From NCBI GenBank assembly GCA_002791545.1, contig PFXG01000011.1:1-64000 (forward strand): a DNA stretch of 64,000 bases, read 5' to 3'. How positions within the stretch are numbered: the first letter of the stretch is position 1; each line of letters starts with the position of its first letter. Source of the stretch: Zetaproteobacteria bacterium CG_4_9_14_3_um_filter_49_83. Lineage in GTDB: Bacteria; Pseudomonadota; Zetaproteobacteria; Mariprofundales; Mariprofundaceae. Positions 16,257 to 24,636 of the stretch are shown piece by piece. The notes below the pieces were generated by a model. That model did no database searches. It had not been told where the DNA came from and saw only the letters and a program-made list of their open reading frames with translations. The translations under genes were made by a program, and so were the position numbers.

Positions 16257-17192
16257 TTATTTCAAATTCAACACAAAATCTACAAGCATACGAGCTTCAC
16301 TGTCTGCAGCAGGAGTTGGTACTCCCGGTGGATAAACGCTTTCACCTTTAGCATAAGCAAAGTATTGCTCATCCCATGCAGCCAGGTCGATATTCTTTCC
16401 ATCTGCATCTTTGTCACCCCACAAGAAGTCGTAGCGCGGCATAATTGAATGCGGTTGAACCAGACGTGGATTAAAGAAGTGCATCACCATCCACTCACGT
16501 GAAGAGTTGCGCGAACCAACATGCAACAAATCAGGTGCTTTACGGTCAGAACCAAACGTTGTTGGGGATTCGCCATTAAAGTCCCCTACCATCGGAGGGC
16601 GACCAAAACTCTGCCAGTCTTGAGTCTGCTCAGGCAACAGTGTGTGACACCACCAGCACCCTTCACGAACAAACAATGTCTTACCAGAACCTGCCATCAA
16701 CTGTTCGTCCGATGCTTTTAGCGTTGCATCGACATTCCAACCACGAGTTACAGTTGCATACTCCATATATGGCGTATCATTACTTGTAACACTTACAACA
16801 AATACAGCACCTTTATCTTCTGACGCCTGGTCGATTTTACCGAGTGAAACTGATGCTTTCTGAACTTCATCACCCAAAATATTATCGTGGGTCAAACCAT
16901 TCGGAAAATGCGTTCCAGCCGGAAAGACATAAGCTTCAGTCTTATCGATAGCCACGCCAGTTTTCGGGTCTTTCGTCAAGGTTACCTTAATAGGCTTATC
17001 TTTACCCTGCAAAAACGGGTCATAATAGTTAAAACCTGTTTCCCAGCCGTAAGTAAGCTGTTTTTCTAACGCCAGTTTTGTAGATGACATTGAAGAAATG
17101 TCAATACCTGGCAAAATGATGGTGATGAACATGGATAAACTCAGTGAAATCCCGAACATCCAACATCCGATTTTATATTCTCTAAAAGCCAC
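16257..17192 (-). CDS. ccoO: Cytochrome c oxidase cbb3-type subunit II, enlarged
   Basis: CcoO is the membrane-anchored monoheme subunit that passes electrons to CcoN. The 311 residues comprise an N-terminal helix (~10-30), a heme motif CWWCH at 179-183 (family consensus EGCWxCHT) and the axial-methionine segment HSIMPRYDFLW at 248-258. Usual CcoO is about 200-240 residues with the heme motif near residue 70. Here roughly 100 extra periplasmic residues lie between the anchor and the heme domain. It is 82 bp after ccoN and 11 bp before the CcoP-like gene. Confidence 0.88.
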   Translation of the reverse strand: MAFREYKIGCWMFGISLSLSMFITIILPGIDISSMSSTKLALEKQLTYGWETGFNYYDPFLQGKDKPIKVTLTKDPKTGVAIDKTEAYVFPAGTHFPNGLTHDNILGDEVQKASVSLGKIDQASEDKGAVFVVSVTSNDTPYMEYATVTRGWNVDATLKASDEQLMAGSGKTLFVREGCWWCHTLLPEQTQDWQSFGRPPMVGDFNGESPTTFGSDRKAPDLLHVGSRNSSREWMVMHFFNPRLVQPHSIMPRYDFLWGDKDADGKNIDLAAWDEQYFAYAKGESVYPPGVPTPAADSEARMLVDFVLNLK

Positions 17193-17274
17193 GGATTCTC
17201 CTCCCTTATTTACATAAAAACTATTTTAGTTTCAGGGCCAGCGATATTGCTGGCCCCGATTAATAAAGAACCGC

Positions 17275-18681
17275 TTAACGTGTATAAGCCACTTCAGCAG
17301 GCTGACGGCCAACCGGTACAATATCACCAGCACGAGCAGTCATAACCATGTTGTACAGCCAGATGATGTTACCAAAGAACACCATGGTCCCTCCAATCCA
17401 GCGGACGATCATGTAAGGATGCTCAGCAATCACCACGTCCACATAAGGAACTTCATAGATCTTAGCAGCACCCTGGATCAAGCCCGAAATTGTCATGGAG
17501 ACCCAGTACAATGAGAATCCGATGAGCAGCATCCAGAAGTGGAAGTTAGCCAGAGATGCTGAGTACAATTTACGACGCAGCAGAACCTGCATGCCATAAT
17601 ATACTGATGCAGCTTCAGCAAAGGTTGAGAATCCCAGCAAGGCCAAGTGAGCATGCGCCACAATCCAACCAGTACCATGAATATACCAGTTAATAGCACG
17701 CGTTTGTTGGAAACCACCCTGCATATTCAAAGGAATTGCCAGCAACACACCAGTAATTGTGAACTTGATTTCGATGTTCTCAACAAACATAGACCAACGT
17801 CCTTGCATAGTTAGCAGGATGTTACATACATATGCTACAGCTGGAACCAGAATCAACACACCTTCAACTGAAGCGAAAGACTTAAGCCATTCTGGCAGCG
17901 GCGAACTCATCAGGTGATGCGCAGCTGGCGTTGAATAAAACACAACGATTGACCAGAAATGTAAATGACCAACACGATGTGAATACAACGGATTACCAGT
18001 AATTTTAGGCACAATGTAGTATGTGATTGCGGCAGCAACCGGTGTAATCAACAAGCCAAGAACATTATGTGCAAACCACCATGTCATATAAGCTTCATTC
18101 AAACCAGTCAGATGCAACCACTCAGGCATATTACCAACCAAGAACACTACAACTGTCATAAACATACAACCAGCAAAGAACCAGTTCGTTGTATAAATAC
18201 CTTGCGTACGACGATTGATAATAGTCATCCATACGTTCAAGCACCATGGAACAACCATTACAAAAGCAATATACAGATCGATAGGCCAGATATGATCTGA
18301 ATACTCACGACCGGAAGTTACACCAGCCCAAAGCAAAGCCAATGCAAGGCATAGACCTACATTATAAAGAAGACAGTTCCACACACCCAGCTTCTCTGAC
18401 CACAATTTAGTATTACCCAGCGCAGGCGTGATATACATCATTGATGCTGCAAACGCCATGGCAATCCAACCAAAGATCACCGCATGCACATGCACCTGAC
18501 GCATATGACCAAACTGCAAAGCATACAAACCGTGATACAAATCCGGAAATGCAAGCTTAGCCGCATTAAACGAGCCAAGACCTGAACCGATAATGAACCA
18601 GGCTATGGATGAAACTCCGAAGAAAATAGCCGCAGTTCCCTGCGGAATATTTTCCTCTTTAGCAAATAAATATTTCAGCAT
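17275..18681 (-). CDS. ccoN: Cytochrome c oxidase cbb3-type subunit I
   Basis: CcoN is the 12-helix catalytic subunit that reduces oxygen at a heme b3-CuB centre. In 468 residues the key sites are all visible. The low-spin heme ligand lies in RQVHVHAVIFGW (H64). The CuB ligands are in WWFAHN and PAAHHLM, with the tyrosine of VVFYSTPAAHH placed as the cross-linked tyrosine. The VAHAHLALLGF pair supplies the remaining heme ligands. It should thus be an active, high-affinity oxidase suited to microaerobic growth. Two tiny membrane proteins precede it and ccoO follows. Confidence 0.93.
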   Translation of the reverse strand: MLKYLFAKEENIPQGTAAIFFGVSSIAWFIIGSGLGSFNAAKLAFPDLYHGLYALQFGHMRQVHVHAVIFGWIAMAFAASMMYITPALGNTKLWSEKLGVWNCLLYNVGLCLALALLWAGVTSGREYSDHIWPIDLYIAFVMVVPWCLNVWMTIINRRTQGIYTTNWFFAGCMFMTVVVFLVGNMPEWLHLTGLNEAYMTWWFAHNVLGLLITPVAAAITYYIVPKITGNPLYSHRVGHLHFWSIVVFYSTPAAHHLMSSPLPEWLKSFASVEGVLILVPAVAYVCNILLTMQGRWSMFVENIEIKFTITGVLLAIPLNMQGGFQQTRAINWYIHGTGWIVAHAHLALLGFSTFAEAASVYYGMQVLLRRKLYSASLANFHFWMLLIGFSLYWVSMTISGLIQGAAKIYEVPYVDVVIAEHPYMIVRWIGGTMVFFGNIIWLYNMVMTARAGDIVPVGRQPAEVAYTR

Positions 18682-18720
18682 TTTTAAAAGACCCCCAAGA
18701 GATTATTATTTGTTACCAAC

Positions 18721-18834
18721 TCAATATTCATCTTCATGCTCTTCGTCATGCTGACCCGGCATCAACAGATACCACGCAAACCACATACTCGAAAACGCAA
18801 GCAAAACACCCAGAATTGAAGCAATTGTATCCAT
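18721..18834 (-). CDS. 37-residue single-TM protein upstream of ccoN
   Basis: The frame starts MDTIASILGVLLAF and ends HEDEY. One helix covers residues ~3-24, and the tail is strongly acidic with two histidines. The AGGAAA before the ATG overlaps the stop of the upstream gene (18839), so the two are translated in series. It is one of several tiny membrane proteins in the cbb3 operon and is probably an accessory subunit. Confidence 0.65.
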   Translation of the reverse strand: MDTIASILGVLLAFSSMWFAWYLLMPGQHDEEHEDEY

Positions 18835-18838
18835 TTTC

Positions 18839-19105
18839 CTATTCCCCCTTCCTGTGACCCTCAAGCAACGCATGCTGCTTAAGCGCATAACCAAGAATTA
18901 ACACAAACGCAAACCCGAAAATAAACATAATCCAGTCTGCAGTACCTTGATATGTACGCGGATCATAAGGATCCATAAACCACAAACCAGCTTCGCCAAA
19001 CGGCCCACGACCTACAGCCAGTAGAAACGCAGCAGTAAATACCGAGCCATTCCCCATGCCAGTCGTCATGCCAGCGACGATAGTCAACCAGATTGAACTT
19101 TTCAT
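18839..19105 (-). CDS. 88-residue two-TM protein, first gene of the cbb3 operon
   Basis: Two hydrophobic helices (residues ~5-30 and 58-77) flank a periplasmic loop with GLWFMDPYDPRTYQGTADW. The C-terminal tail is basic. No family recognised. It is the first gene of the unit that leads into ccoN, and a stretch of about 280 bp without a gene lies upstream, presumably holding the operon promoter. Confidence 0.6.
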   Translation of the reverse strand: MKSSIWLTIVAGMTTGMGNGSVFTAAFLLAVGRGPFGEAGLWFMDPYDPRTYQGTADWIMFIFGFAFVLILGYALKQHALLEGHRKGE

Positions 19106-19390
19106 TCAGCCCTCCTCTTTATTCATAACGATCTTATGTGAATCCAAGATGAATTCCCTTTAATCATCGGTAACCTATCTTCAACCCACCCCTTGTCAAC
19201 CCCATCCAACAACTAGGGTTACTCTTCACTTACAGCATTTTCACCCGTTGCAATTACACAACTTTATATTTAACAACAGCTTAATAAACGTCCAGCTTAA
19301 CAACCTAAAAAACTCTTGGCATTCACCTTGTTTACATGAAATATCAGGTCAGGACTTGCCGATATCCTCCAATAAATTCAGAATCGCCAA
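19106..19390. promoter_or_regulatory. Divergent intergenic region of the cbb3 operon
   Basis: These 285 bp separate the cbb3 operon from the small plus-strand gene and must hold promoters for both. I looked for an FNR/ANR box (TTGAT-N4-ATCAA) and did not find one, and no consensus -35/-10 pair stands out. Confidence 0.4.
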
Positions 19391-19585
19391 ATGAAAGAAA
19401 TTCTCATCTACGGAACCAGCGCACTCGCCTCACTGTTCATTTTCGGATATACAGTACACATGTTTGTTGGCGGGCTGGTCAGCGAAGAAACCGAAACCAT
19501 ACTGATCGTTGTGGTGGTAAGCATTTGCGCCGCTGCGTTGGCATATCTTGCCTGGGAAACCATGCAGCACAACAGGAAACGCTAG
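19391..19585 (+). CDS. 64-residue two-TM protein, divergent from the cbb3 operon
   Basis: The product has two clean helices (residues ~7-30 and 36-57) separated by an acidic turn (SEETET) and ends in a basic tail. The overlapping frame at 19336-19605 lacks such character and is rejected. No family recognised. It is the only plus-strand gene between 6488 and 21840 and converges on the gene at 19596. Confidence 0.6.
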   Translation: MKEILIYGTSALASLFIFGYTVHMFVGGLVSEETETILIVVVVSICAAALAYLAWETMQHNRKR

Positions 19586-19595
19586 ACCTTCCAAG

Positions 19596-20060
19596 CTACT
19601 TGTAGCGCTCTAGCGATTTTATAACTGAATCAAAGTCCGCTTCATTGAACTGATTACGATGAAAAACAAATTGTTTTTTTACGCCGTACTCATCCGACCC
19701 CGTTAAGCCAAACGATTTCCCGGCATGATCCGCAAAGAATCGAATATCTTTCAATAAATTCAACATCTGCCCATTTTTTTGTTTTAGCCGAATACGCTCC
19801 CGGTTTATATCCAACGCTATCGGCGACGATGGCATAACAAGAAGCCGCCGCATCACACGAGCCCCACCCACCATCAAAAAGAAAAACCCCAGAAACATGA
19901 GAACTTGCCCTACAATCTCATCATCTCCGTGCGCATACCAAAGCCTGACACCCATCAACAACAGAAATCCAACGGTTGGCACATAAAGCAATAAATCCCA
20001 TAAAACACCTGCTTTATCCGCGTGCAATTCACACTGAACCTCTTCCCATCGCTTAGCCAT
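19596..20060 (-). CDS. Membrane protein, unknown
   Basis: The 154-residue protein has two helices (about 22-43 and 51-66) and a soluble C-terminal half with a PH-like or beta-rich look (IALDINRERIRLKQKNGQML). It shares its first base with the last base of the thioredoxin-like gene and so belongs to the same operon as the short CcoN-like gene at 20572. No family recognised. Confidence 0.6.
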   Translation of the reverse strand: MAKRWEEVQCELHADKAGVLWDLLLYVPTVGFLLLMGVRLWYAHGDDEIVGQVLMFLGFFFLMVGGARVMRRLLVMPSSPIALDINRERIRLKQKNGQMLNLLKDIRFFADHAGKSFGLTGSDEYGVKKQFVFHRNQFNEADFDSVIKSLERYK

Positions 20061-20596
20061 TACAACTTCTTCCCCTGAGTCAGCAATTCCAGTACAGGAT
20101 CAATTTCTTGATACAGCATTCTTCCCGGATAAACCATCTCAACCTTACCTTCAGCATTAACAATAAAAGTCCAAGGCTCACCTCTTACCTGGAACGCATC
20201 GTAAGCCTCTGGGTTATAATACTGATCCATATGAAGAAACAAAACCTGATCACCATATTTATTCATCATTTCTTTTAATAACTGCAACTGCTTGTCACAT
20301 TGGGTGCAGTGCCCCGGCGTAGCGAATTCAAGCACAATAGGCTTATGTTGTTTTAATGCCTCGTCCACTGACCACTGGTACATACGAGGATCCGGATAAC
20401 GGTAACTGGTTAATTTAGCCATATCCCCGCCAACATCTTTCAGCGTTTTGGTAGCCAGAGAAGGCACAGCCTCCCCTTTCAAAAAATAACCACCACCACT
20501 CATGTCACCAAAATCAATATCACAACCCGATAAAGCAATCAAAACTGCGACAATAAACACGCGACATTTCATCATACTTTTCGCCAACCGGCGCAT
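20060..20596 (-). CDS. Thioredoxin-fold lipoprotein with CTQC active site
   Basis: A lipobox (ALSGC, cysteine near residue 25) follows the leader, so it is a lipid-anchored periplasmic protein. The domain carries FATPGHCTQCDKQLQLL near residue 93, a thioredoxin-type CxxC, and ends with the GEPWTFIVNAEG stretch typical of the fold (with the usual cis-proline region). It may reduce cytochrome c apoproteins or a copper site. The first seven residues overlap the CcoN-like gene; a start at residue 8 or 9 is also possible. It is the third gene of the operon 21698-19596. Confidence 0.75.
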   Translation of the reverse strand: MRRLAKSMMKCRVFIVAVLIALSGCDIDFGDMSGGGYFLKGEAVPSLATKTLKDVGGDMAKLTSYRYPDPRMYQWSVDEALKQHKPIVLEFATPGHCTQCDKQLQLLKEMMNKYGDQVLFLHMDQYYNPEAYDAFQVRGEPWTFIVNAEGKVEMVYPGRMLYQEIDPVLELLTQGKKL

Positions 20597-21081
20597 GTTT
20601 TAAAGATATTGTATGCCCATACAAAGTTCGCCAGTAATACGATAGTACCGAAAATACCCACCAGAGCCAACCAGGGACGAACCAGTAGTTCCAATTCAGC
20701 AGGAGGCATTGTTAAACTGGCCATACCACCAATCGTACCCGCTGTACTGAAGAAAACGACCATTCCAATCAAGCCAAGGTTATGTGTCCAGAAGTGAACT
20801 TTCACCAGCTTCATACTATAGATCGGGCGTTTTACCAAGCGTGGTATAATATAATAAACAGCTGCAAATATCGCCATTTCCACCCAGCCCAGAAGATTAA
20901 TATGCGTATGAGCTCGCACAATCAATTTACCGAACATGCGCTCATCAACGAAATGTCTGAAGTCATGAATTCCACCCATTAAGGCGCCCCACGAAAACCC
21001 TATAATACTATAAATCACACATGCGAAAACAAACCAGAGCGTATATTTGACGTATTCCTGATCTTCCCAAGGTTGACTCAT
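20572..21081 (-). CDS. Short CcoN-like (heme-copper oxidase subunit I-like) protein
   Basis: The 169-residue, four-helix protein contains VRAHTHINLLGW near residue 55 and YYIIPRLVKRPIYSMKLVKVHFW. Both align with the VAHAHLALLGF and YYGMQVLLRRKLYSASLANFHFW parts of the true CcoN here, that is, its last four helices. The CuB ligands and the second heme b ligand are missing. It overlaps the upstream membrane-anchored cytochrome c by 4 bp, mirroring the ccoN-ccoO pairing in miniature. A heme-binding electron-transfer role is likely; oxygen reduction is not. Confidence 0.78.
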   Translation of the reverse strand: MSQPWEDQEYVKYTLWFVFACVIYSIIGFSWGALMGGIHDFRHFVDERMFGKLIVRAHTHINLLGWVEMAIFAAVYYIIPRLVKRPIYSMKLVKVHFWTHNLGLIGMVVFFSTAGTIGGMASLTMPPAELELLVRPWLALVGIFGTIVLLANFVWAYNIFKTCAGWRKV

Positions 21082-21698
21082 GGCTGCTGTATCTCCTGTA
21101 TCGCACGATCATTGGCTTCTTTTAAAGCAGCCGGATCATCACGAACATCTTTATATTTTTCTTTCCATTCCTTTGGAGCCCACGTATTCACCATCGAATC
21201 AATGAACGGGGAATCTCCTTTTGGCGGCACTGCCGCAGAAGATGAACCCTGATCAGATATTAACTCAGACAAGAATGTTGCAATGGCATGCAAGTCCTGC
21301 TTTGGCATCTCAGAAACGTAGGCAGCAGAGCGTTGACCCGGACCATGATCAATCGTTTGTGATCCATAGGTGCTTTCCGGAGATTGCAAGAATGCATTCA
21401 ACCATTCCTGTGTTCTTCTGGAGCCAATACCATCCAGATCAGCTGTGCGCCCCATATTTGTGCCATTACGTAAAGCACGATGACATGTTGTACAGCCGTT
21501 TTCTCGAAACAGCCGCGACCCCAACTGGCCCTCTTCTGATAATTCGGCATGCGTTTTCGTTTCGAACAGTGGTTTATCCGACTTTGAAATTACGACTTGC
21601 ATGATAATAAATGCAATCACTGCGAATACGACAAATAATCCTGCCACAGTAAATAGAATTTTTTCGCCCGGCTTTAAAGGTTGACTTGGTTTACTCAT
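21078..21698 (-). CDS. Membrane-anchored monoheme cytochrome c, CcoO-like
   Basis: The 206 residues have one N-terminal helix (~14-36), one heme motif CTTCH near residue 69, and a methionine in SEMPKQDLHAIATFL near residue 129 that could be the axial ligand. The tail after the heme domain is long and charged. The heme domain resembles the cytochrome at 14227-14721. It heads a four-gene operon with a short CcoN-like protein, the thioredoxin lipoprotein and an unknown membrane protein. Confidence 0.85.
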   Translation of the reverse strand: MSKPSQPLKPGEKILFTVAGLFVVFAVIAFIIMQVVISKSDKPLFETKTHAELSEEGQLGSRLFRENGCTTCHRALRNGTNMGRTADLDGIGSRRTQEWLNAFLQSPESTYGSQTIDHGPGQRSAAYVSEMPKQDLHAIATFLSELISDQGSSSAAVPPKGDSPFIDSMVNTWAPKEWKEKYKDVRDDPAALKEANDRAIQEIQQP

Positions 21699-21839
21699 AG
21701 CCCGGCATTATTCCTCCACATGGCTACATTGCAAGCGCCAATGGCTGCACCTGATCCATATTCAGCGACTCAGTGTATGCTTGCCTATACCTCTCATACA
21801 TCTAAGATTCGCATTACTATGCAAAAAATAAATCCACCC

Positions 21840-22271
21840 ATGAAATACTTCTTCAATAGCTTAGCCATATATATCGCAATCTCAATCCTGTTCACCGGTT
21901 GTCTGACTCAAGCCAGTCAGACAGAGCAGGCACACAGCCTGGTTGAGCAGGCGCATCAGGCTTTTGAGGCCCGGCAGTGGGATTCGCTGACGCCGTTATA
22001 TGCTCCTACTTTCTTTCAAGACAAATCCCCGGAGGATTGGAAAATAACACTAGAAAATACAACAGCAGGACTTGGCAAGCTGACTGGAGTACAGCCCACA
22101 TTCGAACAAAAGGACCCCCGCTTTGGTGGAGATTTTTATTTGTATGGCTTTTTACTTCAATACGAAAACGGCTCAATCAGTGAAACACTTACTGTTTATT
22201 CAAGCATTGATGATGACGTATTGAAAATTTCAGGACATATTCTTAAAACCAGAAGGAACACCAAATCATGA
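21840..22271 (+). CDS. Predicted lipoprotein, unknown
   Basis: Starting at 21840 gives a 143-residue protein with a leader and lipobox (LFTGC, cysteine near residue 20). The soluble domain contains HQAFEARQWDSLTPLYAPTFF and a GDFYLYGFLLQYENGSISET strand pattern, which resembles small secreted domains of the DUF4019/DUF3887 type, though I am not sure. The longer frame from 21681 would bury the leader and is unlikely. It overlaps the next lipoprotein gene by 4 bp. Confidence 0.6.
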   Translation: MKYFFNSLAIYIAISILFTGCLTQASQTEQAHSLVEQAHQAFEARQWDSLTPLYAPTFFQDKSPEDWKITLENTTAGLGKLTGVQPTFEQKDPRFGGDFYLYGFLLQYENGSISETLTVYSSIDDDVLKISGHILKTRRNTKS

Positions 22272-22648
22272 GGCGCTTAATAAGACTTATATCCGCTTCA
22301 TTGCTGGCTTTAGCACTTACCTCATGCATGGCTGCTGAGGATGTTGTACCACAAGAAACAATTGATTTTCTGGAAGGCGAATGGATTCAAGACGAAGGTT
22401 CTGCCAGCATATATTTTTATAACGATGACAACTTCACCATCAAGTTCACCATACCCGACCAAACACCACCGCTGCGCTACCTTTCAACGATAGAAACCAT
22501 GAAAGACGGCTTTGCCTTCAGCCTGGGCAACCACTGGCAAAAACCCGTTGAAGTGATTATGCTTGAGGACGCAAATCAGATCGACCTTCTCATGCCCGGA
22601 GATGAACCCAGAGAAACGCTGCATATGAAGCGAATGGTATCGAAATGA
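22268..22648 (+). CDS. Predicted lipoprotein, unknown
   Basis: A leader with a lipobox (ALTSC near residue 20) precedes a beta-rich domain of about 100 residues (GEWIQDEGSASIYFYNDDNF), lipocalin-like in feel. No family recognised. Its start overlaps the stop of the preceding lipoprotein gene, so the two are co-translated and may work together. Confidence 0.6.
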   Translation: MRRLIRLISASLLALALTSCMAAEDVVPQETIDFLEGEWIQDEGSASIYFYNDDNFTIKFTIPDQTPPLRYLSTIETMKDGFAFSLGNHWQKPVEVIMLEDANQIDLLMPGDEPRETLHMKRMVSK

Positions 22649-22726
22649 AGCTACAGTTTTGTTGTGTCGACAGTACAAGCAAAACAAATTATTTAATTTT
22701 TTTATAATACCAGCGGGAGGATTACA

Positions 22727-23173
22727 ATGAAGATTTCTGAAGTTATGACCACATCACCGATTGCGTGCAAAGCCGATGATACGATTCGTTTCGTAGCCAA
22801 AAAGATGGTTATGCGCCGATGCGGCTCTATCCCCGTCATTGACAACGATAACAAACTTATCGGCATCGTCACCATCCGGGATACCATGATGCCTTTATAT
22901 CCAAATTTTGGCGAATACGTACACGACTCCGTACATGGCCGCGACTTTGAAGAAATGGAAGAGAACTACAAACGTGTTCTTTGCATGAAAGTAAAAGAAG
23001 TGATGACACCAGATCCGCTAACCGTATCAAAAGATGACTCCATTCTCAAAGCTGCATCATACATGGGATTACGCAACCTCAGGCGCATTCCAGTCACTGA
23101 AGACGGCAAACTGATCGGCATGGTAAGCATCGGTGATATCGCTCGCGGCTTATACATTCATCAGGGCATTTAG
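22727..23173 (+). CDS. Two-CBS-domain protein
   Basis: The 148 residues consist of two CBS domains, each opening with the usual V-M-T-x-P segment (EVMTTSPIACKADD at residue 5 and EVMTPDPLTVSKDD near 90) and closing with G-I/M-V-T/S-I-x-D. Such proteins sense adenine nucleotides or bind other proteins. No effector domain is fused. A GCGGGAGG ribosome site precedes the ATG. It is followed by a strong terminator. Confidence 0.85.
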   Translation: MKISEVMTTSPIACKADDTIRFVAKKMVMRRCGSIPVIDNDNKLIGIVTIRDTMMPLYPNFGEYVHDSVHGRDFEEMEENYKRVLCMKVKEVMTPDPLTVSKDDSILKAASYMGLRNLRRIPVTEDGKLIGMVSIGDIARGLYIHQGI

Positions 23174-23195
23174 CACAAACCAGCAGCAATAAAAA

Positions 23196-23230
23196 GCCGG
23201 CGTTTTCAAATTGAAACGCCGGCTTTTTTT
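23196..23230 (+). terminator. Bidirectional terminator between the CBS gene and phoH
   Basis: The stem GCCGGCGTTT/AAACGCCGGC (about 23196-23205 with 23214-23223) is flanked by a run of A on the left and seven T on the right, so it can end transcription of the CBS gene and of the converging phoH operon. Confidence 0.92.
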
Positions 23231-23241
23231 ATGCTTAACCC

Positions 23242-24600
23242 TTATAAAACTTTAGTCGCATACCCAGCCAGACGAGACCTTTCACTGGCTCGCAGTTTAA
23301 CATTGCCGGACCAGTCCCATCCCGCAAATTGTTTCACCACATGTGACAAGCCGTTACTGAATTCAGTCAAGTAAGGCGTATCAATTTGAGCATTATTTCC
23401 CAACACAATAATTTTCGAGCCTTCGCCCATCCGCGTAACCAGGGTTTTCATCTGATGTGGCGTTAAATTCTGTGCCTCATCGACAATCAACCACGTCCGG
23501 GTAAACGTTCTTCCACGGGCAAATGATAACGCTGTTATTTCAATTCGATGCTGCCCCAGAGTAGAAGCCAAATCGCTCGCATCCTGATCCAGCAAATAAG
23601 CCAGATTATCTTTAATAGCTCCCATCCATGGCTCAAGCTTTTCCTTTTCTGTTCCGGGAAGAAAGCCGATATCCTGCCCCATTGGCACCGTTGCCCGAGT
23701 CACCAGAATCTTCTCGTAAATCCCCATATCCAATGTCTGGTGCAATCCACATGCCAGAGCCAGCAATGTCTTTCCTGAACCCGCCAGCCCAGTAACACTG
23801 ACGAGATCGAGATTCGCATCCATCAGCAGGTTCATAGCCATATTCTGCTCCAGGTTTTTTGCCTGAACTCCCCACACAGCATGCCTTTCACTGCGATAAG
23901 AATAAATATCCTGCAACTCTACCTTTCTGCCTTCGCCAAGATGCGTACACCTCAATGCAACCTGTCTGTCACCGGGCAATATCACAAAGGAATTGATAGG
24001 TGGTAGCTCCATATCCTGTGGCCAATCGATCAGATACTGGTTTCCGTGGTCAATCGCACTGACTTCCATGCTTACAGCCATTTGTTCCCAACGTTTATCA
24101 TCGATAAAAATCTGACCGGTTGTTAAAGCATCCGGATCAATCACAACCCGATCCGAACGATAGTCTTCAGTCGTCAAACCCAGTGCACGTGCCTTGATGC
24201 GCAAATTAATATCTTTCGAAACCAGCACAACCTGTCGATCCGTGTTCTTTTCAAGCAATGCCAGCGTCACTGAAATAATACGATTATCACCACTATCATT
24301 AGCCAGAAAAGGCGGCAAGAGCGTTGGATCCTGATTAAGCTCAAAAAACAAACGACCGCCACCGGGTAACAAACAGCCCTTACTCAAATCTTCAGTTTGT
24401 TCGCTTAATTGGTCGAGATATCTGGACACCTCCCGAACATTACGAGCCAACTCATCCAGTCCACGTTTGACCTTATCCATCTCTTCCAGAACAACGAGTG
24501 GCAACACCACATCATGCTCATCGAAATGACTCAACGCATTCGGATCATGAATCAGCACATTAGTATCCAGAACAAAGATTTTACTTGGTTGCTGTTGCAT
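23242..24600 (-). CDS. PhoH family protein with N-terminal PIN domain
   Basis: The 452 residues join an N-terminal PIN domain (FVLDTNVLIHDPNAL at residue 9, acidic nuclease residues following) to a PhoH ATPase domain. That domain has Walker A GLAGSGKTLLA near residue 271 and Walker B LIVDEAQN near 375. Proteins with this PIN-PhoH (PhoH2) architecture have RNA helicase/RNase activity in other bacteria. It is the last gene of the rpsP-rimM-trmD-thrB-phoH run and lies 36 bp after thrB. Confidence 0.9.
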   Translation of the reverse strand: MQQQPSKIFVLDTNVLIHDPNALSHFDEHDVVLPLVVLEEMDKVKRGLDELARNVREVSRYLDQLSEQTEDLSKGCLLPGGGRLFFELNQDPTLLPPFLANDSGDNRIISVTLALLEKNTDRQVVLVSKDINLRIKARALGLTTEDYRSDRVVIDPDALTTGQIFIDDKRWEQMAVSMEVSAIDHGNQYLIDWPQDMELPPINSFVILPGDRQVALRCTHLGEGRKVELQDIYSYRSERHAVWGVQAKNLEQNMAMNLLMDANLDLVSVTGLAGSGKTLLALACGLHQTLDMGIYEKILVTRATVPMGQDIGFLPGTEKEKLEPWMGAIKDNLAYLLDQDASDLASTLGQHRIEITALSFARGRTFTRTWLIVDEAQNLTPHQMKTLVTRMGEGSKIIVLGNNAQIDTPYLTEFSNGLSHVVKQFAGWDWSGNVKLRASERSRLAGYATKVL

Positions 24601-24636
24601 ATATTCCGCCTTTTATTTCTTAATGGACTCTTGCAA

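Noticed and set aside
19106-19390. Search for an FNR/ANR box near the cbb3 operon
   Set aside because: No TTGAT-N4-ATCAA-like site was seen.
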